Below, in pieces: positions 38,004 to 46,535 of a stretch of DNA of 64,000 nucleotides; within the stretch, counting starts at the first letter, position 1, and each line of letters begins with the position of its first letter. The notes below the pieces were generated by a model. That model was not told the DNA's origin, did no database searches, and saw only the letters and a list, made by a program, of their open reading frames with translations. This DNA is from Chitinophaga filiformis (GTDB lineage Bacteria; Bacteroidota; Bacteroidia; Chitinophagales; Chitinophagaceae): positions 4,939,001 to 5,003,000 of the forward strand of contig NZ_CP095855.1 of NCBI RefSeq assembly GCF_023100805.1, in the 5' to 3' direction. Both the position numbers and the translations under genes were made by a program.

Positions 38004-39446
38004 ATGCTCAGTCAACAGGCTAAGAAAAACACCGTATTATACCTGTTCATCCTGCTCTGGGTGGTAGCTGTACCCGTTATCGCCTATGTGTCTTCCATGG
38101 ATGCCAAATTCAGTATTGTGGTGTTTGGCGGTATTATCGGGCTGGCACTTGCAGTGATCAGCGCCATGAATTTCCGCCTGGGCTACTACATATACATTGC
38201 TGTTTCAATGATCGTGCACGTGCCGGAGAGGATGGCCGGCACAACGATGCCAGTGGGCGTTGTTATGGACCTTTTCCTCCTGCTGATGCTGGCAGGGGCC
38301 ATCTTTGATAAAAAAAGCAAGGAGAAGTCAAATGTTGCCTATTTCAAAGATCCTCTCCTGCTGATATTGTACCTGTATACGGCTTACCTGCTGATACAGT
38401 TCTTCAATCCCAATATGTTGTCGATACAGGGCTGGTTCATCTTTATCAGGGTATACATCCGCAACTTCATCTTCCTGTTCCTCACCATCAAAGTACTGAG
38501 CGACTGGTCGCAGATATATAAGTTCTTTAAGTTCTGGCTGGCCTTGTCTACAGCCGCAGCGCTGTACGGCTGTCTGCAACAGGCGGTAGGACTGCTGCCC
38601 TTTGAAAGGAACTACATTGCCATGAACCCCGACAAGTTCAAGACGGTTATGATACAGGGACGTGCAAGGATCTTTTCATTTATGGCAGACCCCGCGGCGT
38701 TTGGCGTACTGATGGCCTGCGGCGCCATTATCGGCACAATATTGCTCACCGCCGGTCAGAAGATCGTAAGCTACCCTAAAAAATTATTGCTGCTTTTTAT
38801 TATCACGGTCCATTTGCTGGCACTCGGATTTTCCGGTACCCGTACAGCATATGTGATGTTGCCCGTGGGACTGCTATTGTTCTTCCTGGTAAACCTGCAT
38901 AACAGGAACACCCTGATCGCTGCTGCCATTTTCACTTTCGGTATGCTGGCCATCCTGTTCGGTCCTTTCTATAGCAGTCCAACCATCATCCGTATCCGTA
39001 CGGCATTTATGGGTAGCCAGGACGAATCGCTCAGCCTGCGCGATGTGAACAGGCACAATATACAGCCCTATATGTATACGCATCCGATCGGTGGAGGTGT
39101 GATGACAGTGGGTAATGACGGCGTGACTTACAATCCCGGTCACCGGCTGGCAGGCATACAGCCCGACAGCGGCTACCTGCGTGCGGTACTTGAACTTGGA
39201 TGGATAGGGCTGATCATCACCTGTATCTATACCTATATGGGCATACACTACGCCGTCAAAAATTATTTCAAAGAGGAAAATGAATTGAACAGGTTATTGC
39301 TGATAGGTATTGCTGCGGTGATGTATGCTATCCTGGTGGCCCAGTATGCACAGGAAGCAGCGGGCCTCGTAGAATCATCTATTTTCCTGAATGCCATTCT
39401 GGGCATCACCATTAAAGTACGGTATAATCTTTCAACATCTAAATAA
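38004..39446 (+). CDS. O-antigen ligase/polymerase family protein (Wzy-like)
   Basis: A 480-residue polytopic membrane protein with about twelve helices and one large periplasmic loop (~330-400), the Wzy_C/O-antigen ligase pattern. The conserved region begins with GFSGTRTAYVMLPVGLLLFF near residue 270, and the loop holds HPIGGGVMTVGND and DSGYLRAVLELGWIGL, which match the family. It most likely polymerises the flipped repeat units, because there is no lipid A context here. It follows the microprotein gene and precedes the TolC-like gene by 6 bases. Confidence 0.88.
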   Translation: MLSQQAKKNTVLYLFILLWVVAVPVIAYVSSMDAKFSIVVFGGIIGLALAVISAMNFRLGYYIYIAVSMIVHVPERMAGTTMPVGVVMDLFLLLMLAGAIFDKKSKEKSNVAYFKDPLLLILYLYTAYLLIQFFNPNMLSIQGWFIFIRVYIRNFIFLFLTIKVLSDWSQIYKFFKFWLALSTAAALYGCLQQAVGLLPFERNYIAMNPDKFKTVMIQGRARIFSFMADPAAFGVLMACGAIIGTILLTAGQKIVSYPKKLLLLFIITVHLLALGFSGTRTAYVMLPVGLLLFFLVNLHNRNTLIAAAIFTFGMLAILFGPFYSSPTIIRIRTAFMGSQDESLSLRDVNRHNIQPYMYTHPIGGGVMTVGNDGVTYNPGHRLAGIQPDSGYLRAVLELGWIGLIITCIYTYMGIHYAVKNYFKEENELNRLLLIGIAAVMYAILVAQYAQEAAGLVESSIFLNAILGITIKVRYNLSTSK

Positions 39447-39452
39447 TACAGT

Positions 39453-40181
39453 ATGAAAAAGGGACTTTTATTCATTATTGGCTTGGCGTTCTGTATATCT
39501 GTGCAGGCACAGAAAAAGGAATCTAGCCTTTATATCCCTCTCACCGATTCACCTGAAGTAACACAATTGAAAGCAGTATTGGTAGAACTTGCCATGCAAA
39601 ACCCCGCATTAAAGGTGTACGACAACAAGGCGAAAATTGCCAGGTATCAGCAAAACAAAGCCACAGCCGGATGGCTGAACATGTTGCAGGCATCAGGCAA
39701 CCTGAACGAATACACTTTGAAGAACAACAGTAACAATGCCACGTTCTTCCCCAGGTATAACTTTTCACTGACGGTGCCTATTGGTAGTCTTATCTCTATC
39801 CCTAATGATGTCAAGATCGCGAAAACAGAAAAGAAAGTGATCATGAACATGAAAGAGGAAGAACAGCTGAAAATAAAGGCAGATGTGCTGAATGCATACG
39901 AACTGTATGCTGCCAATAAGAAAATGATGGAACTGGAAGTGCCATTGCTGGAAGACGTATACAATCATTACAAACAGACGGAAGAGAAATTCTCTGCCGG
40001 TGACAAGGAAGTATCTGTAGAAACCCTGAACATTGCCTACAGAAGTTACAATGAAGAAATGGTGAGAAAGGTAATGCTGGAAAGGGATATCAGGCAGGCC
40101 AAGATCGAACTGGAAAGACTGATCGGTATCAGCTTTGAAGAGGCGGTACTGCAGTCACAGGCAAGAACTTTTAACAAATAG
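39453..40181 (+). CDS. Half-length TolC-like outer-membrane/periplasmic protein
   Basis: A 242-residue protein with a signal peptide (1-~19, SVQAQ) and an OEP-like helical composition: long amphipathic helices (KIARYQQNKATAGWL, EEEQLKIKADVLNAYELYAANKK, RDIRQAKIELERLIG) around a beta-strand-like segment (YNFSLTVPIGSLI). Full TolC proteins have two such repeats and about 450 residues; this has about one. No remnant of a second half lies downstream, where the GT-C gene starts 15 bases later. In the absence of a Wza-type exporter in the window, it is the local candidate for envelope passage of the EPS, probably as an oligomer. Confidence 0.75.
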   Translation: MKKGLLFIIGLAFCISVQAQKKESSLYIPLTDSPEVTQLKAVLVELAMQNPALKVYDNKAKIARYQQNKATAGWLNMLQASGNLNEYTLKNNSNNATFFPRYNFSLTVPIGSLISIPNDVKIAKTEKKVIMNMKEEEQLKIKADVLNAYELYAANKKMMELEVPLLEDVYNHYKQTEEKFSAGDKEVSVETLNIAYRSYNEEMVRKVMLERDIRQAKIELERLIGISFEEAVLQSQARTFNK

Positions 40182-40196
40182 TGTAACCGGCGGATA

Positions 40197-41876
40197 ATGA
40201 GATATTACATCCAAAAAAACTACCCTGTTATAGCTACATTACTGCTGCTGGCGGTAATGCTGGTTATGGTGTGCCGGCAGGTGCTGACACAGACGGGTGG
40301 CCATTTCTGTTACCCGCTGGATGACACCTTCATTCACATGTCCATCGCGAAGAACTTCGCCCTGTATGGCGTGTGGGGTATCAATGCGCAGGAATTCAGC
40401 GCGGCCAGCTCCTCCCCTTTGTATACCCTGATACTGGCCACATTTTTTAAAGCGGGCATCAACAGTATCTGGATGCCGTTTTACATCAATGTGTGCTTTG
40501 CTTTCCTGCTGGTGGTGATGACTGACAAACTCTTACAACGTTTCAGTCTTCCTGCCCCCGTAAGATGTATTATTCTGATTTCGCTTGTCATACTGGTACC
40601 GGTACCGGTGATGGTAGCAAGCGGCATGGAGCATATGCTGCATGCCTTCCTGGCGATGTGGATGTTATACCTGTCTGTCACATTCCTGACACCCGGTAAT
40701 ACTACCCGTAACCAGGTCTTGTTACTGTCGCTGGTGGCCGGACTGGCTATCCTGGCCCGCTTCGAATCCTTATTCCTGCTGGCCGGCGTAATTGTGGCCG
40801 GCATTTATAACAGGCGCTGGCAACAGACCAGTGTAGTGCTGGTATTGTCGCTGGTACCATTGGTAATATTCGGCTGCATCTCAGTACGGCATGGCGGTTA
40901 CTTCCTGCCAAATTCCGTACTGCTGAAGGCCAGCAAGCTGGCCGGCGGGCCTTCACAGCTGATGAGCAGCCTGCAGGAGATCGTCGTCTACAAACTACTG
41001 TATGGCAACAATACCATGGTCAACATCTTCACCAACAAGTATTACCCGGAAGGATCTTCATCACTTTCTGGCACTACGGTGGTAAGAATGTTACTGATCA
41101 TTCCCGCACTGATCATATTGCTGCGGCCGAACAACGACAATGTCAATACCATCGGTAAGGTTAAACAGCTTGCCTGCATTCCCCTCATCAACACCTTCCT
41201 GCATATGGCACTCGCAGCCGTGGGATGGCTGTTCCGGTATGAGGCTTACCTGCTGGCGCTGGACATAACGGTAGTGGCCATACTCCTCTATTATTACTAC
41301 AGTCAGTTGCGTCATAGCCAACGCCGCTACTCCCTGCTGGAGAAAGCCGCAGGCGCCTTCCTGTTGCTCTTTGCATTTGCACCACTGCCGCTGCGGGCAG
41401 CAGGCGCTTTCCACAACCTGCCTGCCGCTGCGCGGAACATCTATGAGCAGCAGTACCAGATGGGGCGCTTTCTGCAAACCAGTTATCAGCATACAGCGGT
41501 AGCTGCGAATGATGTAGGGGCAATAAGTTATTTGTCCAGCAACAGGATACTGGATCTGTGGGGCCTGGGCAACAATGCAGTGGCTGCCGAAAAACTCAGG
41601 GGACAGTATTCACCACAGTTCCTGCAACAGTTCTCCAGCCAGGAACATGTTAAGATAGCGGTGGTATATGATACCTGGTTTGACAGCTCGCTGCTGCAGC
41701 GTTGGAAGAAAGTAGCTTCCTGGAAGATCGCGAACAATGTGATCTGCGGAGGCGATGAGGTGTTCTTTTATGCGGTGGACCCTGCGGAGGCAACATCCCT
41801 GTATAATAAGCTGGCGGCCTACAAGCCATTGTTGCCACCCGGCGTAACAGTCACCTATTATCCGATTCATCTGTAA
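40197..41876 (+). CDS. GT-C-type membrane glycosyltransferase
   Basis: A 559-residue polytopic protein. After the first helix comes CYPLDDTFIHMSIAKNFALYG, where the DD pair matches the catalytic acidic motif in the first loop of GT-C (GT39/GT87-like) enzymes using polyprenyl-phosphate sugars. About ten further helices and a soluble C-terminal domain (~430-559) with NDVGAISYLSSNRILDLWGL follow, as in homologous Bacteroidota proteins. It would add a sugar on the periplasmic side. Its stop overlaps the next ATG by one base. Confidence 0.8.
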   Translation: MRYYIQKNYPVIATLLLLAVMLVMVCRQVLTQTGGHFCYPLDDTFIHMSIAKNFALYGVWGINAQEFSAASSSPLYTLILATFFKAGINSIWMPFYINVCFAFLLVVMTDKLLQRFSLPAPVRCIILISLVILVPVPVMVASGMEHMLHAFLAMWMLYLSVTFLTPGNTTRNQVLLLSLVAGLAILARFESLFLLAGVIVAGIYNRRWQQTSVVLVLSLVPLVIFGCISVRHGGYFLPNSVLLKASKLAGGPSQLMSSLQEIVVYKLLYGNNTMVNIFTNKYYPEGSSSLSGTTVVRMLLIIPALIILLRPNNDNVNTIGKVKQLACIPLINTFLHMALAAVGWLFRYEAYLLALDITVVAILLYYYYSQLRHSQRRYSLLEKAAGAFLLLFAFAPLPLRAAGAFHNLPAAARNIYEQQYQMGRFLQTSYQHTAVAANDVGAISYLSSNRILDLWGLGNNAVAAEKLRGQYSPQFLQQFSSQEHVKIAVVYDTWFDSSLLQRWKKVASWKIANNVICGGDEVFFYAVDPAEATSLYNKLAAYKPLLPPGVTVTYYPIHL

Positions 41877-43036
41877 TGCAAACACAGACCAACTATATTA
41901 AAAGCCTGGATGGCGTACGCGCCATTGCGATACTGCTGGTAATGGCATTCCATTTCGGCGTGATCCGCTTTGGCTGGATGGGAGTGCAGTTATTCTTTGT
42001 GCTCTCAGGCTTTCTCATCAGCAGTATACTGCTGAAAGAAAAGGATAAGCCATCCCCGCTTACCCAACGTCTGAAAAAGTTCTGGATCAGGAGAAGCCTG
42101 CGCATTTTCCCCCTGTACTACATTTACCTGACCGTATTTGTGGTCATCTGCCTCTTTACGGCTTTTCCTCCCGGCTATTTCAGGGACCTTCCCTATTTAT
42201 ACTCCTATACCTTCAACCTGACAAGGATCAGCAACAGCTGGCATGAAAGCCCGGTATACACGCATTTCTGGTCGCTCTGTGTCGAAGAACAGTTTTACCT
42301 GTTCTTCCCGTTTATTGTTTTCCTGCTTTCCAGGAAAAGCCTGCGGCGATTGCTGCTGGTGGTACTGATAGCCGGCCCCTTGTTCCGCTGGTCTTTCGGT
42401 AACTACCTGGCGCAGATCGGGAAAACGCCCTTTGAAGTGTTCGATGTGATCTACTGGTTTCCGCTCAGTCACCTGGACGCCTTCTTTACAGGAACCGCTA
42501 TTCCGCTGCTGGGACTGAAAGACAGGATCAGAAAGCCGCAATGGTTGTTCGCCCTGGGCTGCCTGCTGGCCCTGACCGCCGGGATGGTCAATTACCTGTA
42601 TGAAAGTCACGGGCATTCGCTGCCCACTTCTATGGGTTACAACTTCGGAGATGTGAACAGCTATCAGCATGTATGGTATTACACAGTGCTGAACTTGTTC
42701 ACCGCCTCCCTGCTGCTGTTACTGGTTTCAGCCTACAGCAGTATGCCGGGCAATTTTATTAAAGGAATGCTGGAGAACAATGTCCTGGTAGCGATAGGCA
42801 AGGTCTCTTACGGTATGTACATTTTGCATTGGGTCATACAAACGCAGCTGGTAGAAAGATGGATCCCCGTCAGCGAAAGCAACAAATACTGGTTATTCCT
42901 CCTGGATGTACCGGTGGTGTATGTTTTCGCACTACTCAGCTTTCATTTCATTGAACAACGATTTACTCAACTTAAAGACAGATTTACTACCGGCAACACA
43001 CCGGTAAAAGCCACCACACTCAGCACAAAAAACTAG
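41876..43036 (+). CDS. Acyltransferase 3 family membrane O-acyltransferase (second copy)
   Basis: A 386-residue OafA/acyltransferase-3 protein with about ten helices. The signature SLDGVRAIAILLVMAFHF is followed by WMGVQLFFVLSGFLIS and, later, FWSLCVEEQFYLFFP, all strongly typical. It probably acylates (acetyl, succinyl or similar) the EPS or its precursor. It shares its start with the GT-C stop (TAATG) and sits 3 bases before the esterase gene, so it belongs to the same transcript as both. Confidence 0.95.
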   Translation: MQTQTNYIKSLDGVRAIAILLVMAFHFGVIRFGWMGVQLFFVLSGFLISSILLKEKDKPSPLTQRLKKFWIRRSLRIFPLYYIYLTVFVVICLFTAFPPGYFRDLPYLYSYTFNLTRISNSWHESPVYTHFWSLCVEEQFYLFFPFIVFLLSRKSLRRLLLVVLIAGPLFRWSFGNYLAQIGKTPFEVFDVIYWFPLSHLDAFFTGTAIPLLGLKDRIRKPQWLFALGCLLALTAGMVNYLYESHGHSLPTSMGYNFGDVNSYQHVWYYTVLNLFTASLLLLLVSAYSSMPGNFIKGMLENNVLVAIGKVSYGMYILHWVIQTQLVERWIPVSESNKYWLFLLDVPVVYVFALLSFHFIEQRFTQLKDRFTTGNTPVKATTLSTKN

Positions 43037-43039
43037 ACA

Positions 43040-43822
43040 ATGAAAAAACTATTTATTCTTGCCATGCTGACTATGCCCAGCCTGGCAGGTGCTCCCGGTA
43101 TACCAGGAGCGTTCAGACAGATAATTGTCCCGACCGATGAATATCATCAGGTGCCAGCTTTATTACACGTTCCGCAGGGAAGCCCTAAAGAAAAGTTTCC
43201 GCTGATCGTTTGTTTCCATGGAAAGAGCATCGCAGGTCACGACATCTCAAAATTATTCAGGGAAGGTATTCCCCGCCAGATCAAGGAAGGCCGCAAGATA
43301 GAGGCGGTCAACAAGGCAGACGGCAAACTGTACAAATTCATTGTACTGGCGCCGCTGGCAGAAAGCTGGGGGATCAATCCTCCGCAATTGGAATTCATTC
43401 TGAATGATGTATTGAAGAAGTACCCGGTGGATGCCGACCGTATCTACCTGACTGGTTACAGTGCAGGCGGATGGTGTACGCTGATGTCCATGACAGAAAG
43501 CCAGCATCTCACGTCCCGTATTGCCGCCACCGTACCTATGTCGCCCGCACCGATGTACCCGGAAAATTATGGCCGGTTTAAACTGGTGTCAGATGCAGGT
43601 CTGCATGCATGGTACTTTGCCGGCACAGCGGAGCCCCAATTCCTGGAGAACAGCCTGCGCTGCATAGATAGTACCAACCACTATCAGAAAGGTCTTGTAA
43701 AGCTCACAAAACACGGAAAAGCGCATACCGGCTGGCACGAGTTCTATGACCCTGCTTACAGGGATAGCACAGACAACATGAGCATTTACGAATGGATGCT
43801 TCAATACAAAAGAAAAAAATGA
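43040..43822 (+). CDS. Secreted alpha/beta-hydrolase esterase (PHB-depolymerase-like)
   Basis: A 260-residue protein with a short signal peptide (~1-17) and an esterase fold. Nucleophile S141 lies in GYSAGGW, a His candidate is in KHGKAHTGWH, and the Asp is probably in the DPAYRDS region. The ending FYDPAYRDSTDNMSIYEWML closely matches the end of the esterase domain in the 1591-residue protein, so the two are paralogous. It lacks a T9SS tail, so it is likely periplasmic. The last four bases ATGA overlap the start of the next gene. Removal of acyl groups from the EPS is a plausible role. Confidence 0.9.
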   Translation: MKKLFILAMLTMPSLAGAPGIPGAFRQIIVPTDEYHQVPALLHVPQGSPKEKFPLIVCFHGKSIAGHDISKLFREGIPRQIKEGRKIEAVNKADGKLYKFIVLAPLAESWGINPPQLEFILNDVLKKYPVDADRIYLTGYSAGGWCTLMSMTESQHLTSRIAATVPMSPAPMYPENYGRFKLVSDAGLHAWYFAGTAEPQFLENSLRCIDSTNHYQKGLVKLTKHGKAHTGWHEFYDPAYRDSTDNMSIYEWMLQYKRKK

Positions 43823-44394
43823 ACCGGAGAAAAGCCCTGGGCAATATCATGCTCCTGGCCGGCGCCGGAGCGGCCGCATGGTCGGGCATCAGGCTGGGTA
43901 AGCTGTACAGCACTCCGAACCTCGGGAAGCTGCAGGCACACGCGGCGCTGATCACCGAACTGGCGGAGACCATTATACCCGCCACAGACACACCGGGCGC
44001 CAAAGCGGCGGGTGTTACGCCCTTCATCATCCGGATGATCAGGGACTGCACTCCCCGGAAGGAACAGAACCGCTTTCTTATGGGACTGGATGAAGTGGAA
44101 GACTATGCCAAACGTCACTACAACCATTCTTTTGCCCGCTGTAACATTGAACAGCGCCTGGCAATTGCAGATCATTTTGAAAGGCGGGACCGGCCCTATA
44201 AAGGCATCACGGGAAAGATCAGCCACAAGGTGATGGGAGATCCATTCTTCGTCATCATGAAGAAGTATACCGTAATAGGCTATTGCAGCTCCATGGAAGG
44301 CGCTACACGTGGTCTTGTTTATGACTACGTACCCGGACATTACGCGGGCGCTGTAAGATTGAAGCCCGGCCAGAAGGCCTGGGCCACAGAATAG
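43819..44394 (+). CDS. Gluconate 2-dehydrogenase subunit 3-like protein (Tat-type signal)
   Basis: A 191-residue protein; the ATG at 43819 gives an ATGA overlap with the esterase stop and an N-terminal MNRRKALGNIMLLAG, a twin-arginine-like signal, so it is preferred over an upstream start at 43792. The mature part matches the gluconate_2-dh3 family: helical, with AHAALITELAETIIPATDTPG at the start. These proteins chaperone or associate with a GMC flavoprotein, and such a gene follows 117 bases later. The Tat signal implies folding in the cytosol and export as a complex. Confidence 0.9.
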   Translation: MNRRKALGNIMLLAGAGAAAWSGIRLGKLYSTPNLGKLQAHAALITELAETIIPATDTPGAKAAGVTPFIIRMIRDCTPRKEQNRFLMGLDEVEDYAKRHYNHSFARCNIEQRLAIADHFERRDRPYKGITGKISHKVMGDPFFVIMKKYTVIGYCSSMEGATRGLVYDYVPGHYAGAVRLKPGQKAWATE

Positions 44395-44511
44395 TGTGAG
44401 ATTGTCATGAATGTTTAACGAGTATCGAAGGGACAAAGAAACGTAGCATTGGAAATACGGCGCTGACAACGGAATACGGATGCAGCCTAACCAGTTAACC
44501 TTTAGAAAATC

Positions 44512-46212
44512 ATGAATCTGAACATTAAGAGTGCGCAGCTGCGCACTTATGACGCTATTGTCATTGGCTCCGGCATCAGCGGAGGCTGGGCGGCCAAAGA
44601 GTTATGTGAGAAAGGACTGAAGACATTGGTGCTGGAAAGAGGACGTAATGTGGAACATATCAAAGACTATGCAACCACCTTTAAAACACCCTGGGAGTTT
44701 CAGCACGCGGGATTCAACACAGAAAAGGACCTGGCAGAAGATCCCATCCAGAGTGCGGAATACAACGAAGGCAACAAGCATTTTTTTGTGCGCGATAAAG
44801 CGCACCCCTATATACAGGAAAAGCCCTTCCACTGGATCAGGGGTTACCAGGTAGGCGGGCGTTCCCTGACATGGGGGCGGCAGAGCTACCGCCTGAGTGA
44901 TCTGGATTTTGAGGCCAACCAGCAAGATGGTCATGGCGTGGACTGGCCTATCCGTTATAAAGACATCGCTCCCTGGTATACATACGTAGAACAGTTTGCG
45001 GGCATCAGCGGGCAGCCGGAAGGATTGGCACAATTGCCTGATGGAGACTTCCTCCCTCCTATGGAAATGAATATACTGGAAAAACATTTCCGGGAGCGGG
45101 TGAAGCAGCGCTTTGACGGACGCTGTGTTACCATTGGCAGAGTGGCTAATCTGACGCGCGGCTGGCGCGGACGCACGCCCTGCCAGTACCGTAACCTCTG
45201 CAGCCGTGGATGCCCGTATGGCGGTTACTTCAGCAGTAATGCCGCTACCCTGCCCGCAGCTGCGGCTACAGGCAATATGACACTGCGTCCCTTTTCCATC
45301 GTATCAGAGATCCTGTACGACAAGGAAAAAGGAAGGGCCAGCGGCGTACGTGTGATCGATGCCGAGACCAAAGAAGTGATCGACTTCTATGCAAAGATCA
45401 TTTTCCTGAACGCCTCTACGATCGGATCCGCCTTTGTACTGCTGCATTCCACTTCAGATGCCTTTCCCCAGGGACTGGGCAACACCAACGACCTGGTAGG
45501 ACGGCACCTGATGGACCATCATTTCAAGGTGGGCGCCATGGGCGACTACCAGGGCCTGGATGACTGGTATTATGAAGGCAGGCGCCCAACGGGCATCTAT
45601 ATACCCCGTTTCCGCAACCTGGGCGATGCCGCCTCAAAACGTGATTACCTGCGTGGTTTCGGCTATCAGGGATATGGCGAGCGTGAAGGCTGGATGTATA
45701 CCGGCCTGACGGAAGACGGCTTCGGCAAATCGTTCAAAGATAAACTGCTGCGTCCCGGCAAATGGACCTTCTGGCTGGGGGCCTGGGGCGAGACTTTACC
45801 TTATGCCGACAACAGGGTAACACTGGATACTACGCAACGCGATCAATGGGGCCTGCCACTGGCCAGAGTAGCATTTTCCATCCGCGATAATGAAAAGGCA
45901 ATGCGCCGCGACATGCAGCATAGTGCAGCTGAAATGCTGGAAGAAAGCGGCTTTTCAAATGTAACAGGCTTTGATTACAACTACGTTGGAGGAGAATGCG
46001 TACATGAAATGGGCACCGCCCGTATGGGAAGAGACCCCAAAACATCCGTGCTGAATGGCAATAACCAGCTGCACGCTGTAAAGAACGTATTTATTACCGA
46101 TGGCAGTTGTATGACCTCATCTGCCTGTCAGAACCCTTCACTGACATATATGGCATTAACAGCAAGAGCATGCGACTTTGCCGTCGGGGAACTAAAGAAA
46201 GGAAACCTTTGA
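44512..46212 (+). CDS. GMC-family oxidoreductase (gluconate/sorbosone dehydrogenase-like large subunit)
   Basis: A 566-residue FAD enzyme. The N-terminal dinucleotide fold AIVIGSGISGGWAAKELCEKG, the GGRSLTWGRQSYR motif and the C-terminal catalytic pair, H498 in GGECVHEMGTARMG and N541 in CQNPSLTYMA, mark it as a GMC oxidoreductase oxidising alcohol groups of sugars or sugar acids. With the subunit-3-like protein it should form an exported sugar dehydrogenase. It is the final gene of the EPS block and ends at a terminator hairpin. Its substrate could be a sugar of the EPS, but that is inference. Confidence 0.93.
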   Translation: MNLNIKSAQLRTYDAIVIGSGISGGWAAKELCEKGLKTLVLERGRNVEHIKDYATTFKTPWEFQHAGFNTEKDLAEDPIQSAEYNEGNKHFFVRDKAHPYIQEKPFHWIRGYQVGGRSLTWGRQSYRLSDLDFEANQQDGHGVDWPIRYKDIAPWYTYVEQFAGISGQPEGLAQLPDGDFLPPMEMNILEKHFRERVKQRFDGRCVTIGRVANLTRGWRGRTPCQYRNLCSRGCPYGGYFSSNAATLPAAAATGNMTLRPFSIVSEILYDKEKGRASGVRVIDAETKEVIDFYAKIIFLNASTIGSAFVLLHSTSDAFPQGLGNTNDLVGRHLMDHHFKVGAMGDYQGLDDWYYEGRRPTGIYIPRFRNLGDAASKRDYLRGFGYQGYGEREGWMYTGLTEDGFGKSFKDKLLRPGKWTFWLGAWGETLPYADNRVTLDTTQRDQWGLPLARVAFSIRDNEKAMRRDMQHSAAEMLEESGFSNVTGFDYNYVGGECVHEMGTARMGRDPKTSVLNGNNQLHAVKNVFITDGSCMTSSACQNPSLTYMALTARACDFAVGELKKGNL

Positions 46213-46245
46213 TTTTTATTGATAAACCGTCCACAAGCAAAAAAG

Positions 46246-46276
46246 GGCTGTCTCACTGAGGCAGCTTCTTTTTTTT
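46246..46276 (+). terminator. Intrinsic terminator after the GMC oxidoreductase gene
   Basis: A GCTGTCTC stem pairs with GAGGCAGC (one G-U pair) around a three-base ACT loop, followed by a T-rich tract (TTCTTTTTTTT). It closes the rightward EPS block. Confidence 0.75.
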
Positions 46277-46279
46277 GGT

Positions 46280-46535
46280 AGTTTTCTGCTAGCGCCCCGC
46301 TCCTTTTGCCGGCATCCTTCTCTTTTCATAGAGCCACCTGTTTTTCTGCGCTTATTCTCCTTTCCTGATACCAACTGTCTTTTTAGTGCCCGCCGCTCTC
46401 TCTTTAGCGTCTGCCTTTCTCTTTGGCATCCGCCTGTTTTTTTAGCGCCTCTACTCCTTTCCTGGCGCCAACTGTTTTTTTGGTACCCTCCACTGTCTCT
46501 TTAGCATCTGCCTTTCTCCTTAGCGTCCTCTTTTT
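46280..46535. repeat. Degenerate nested repeat, pyrimidine-rich on the plus strand
   Basis: This stretch, between the GMC terminator and the cytosine-deaminase stop, consists of degenerate units built from variants of TTTAGCGTCTGCC, CCTTTCCTG and CAACTGT. A higher-order repeat of about 97-98 bp is visible: TCCTTTCC at 46357 and 46455, TCTTTAGCRTCTGCC at 46401 and 46498. No gene is supported on either strand. Confidence 0.7.
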
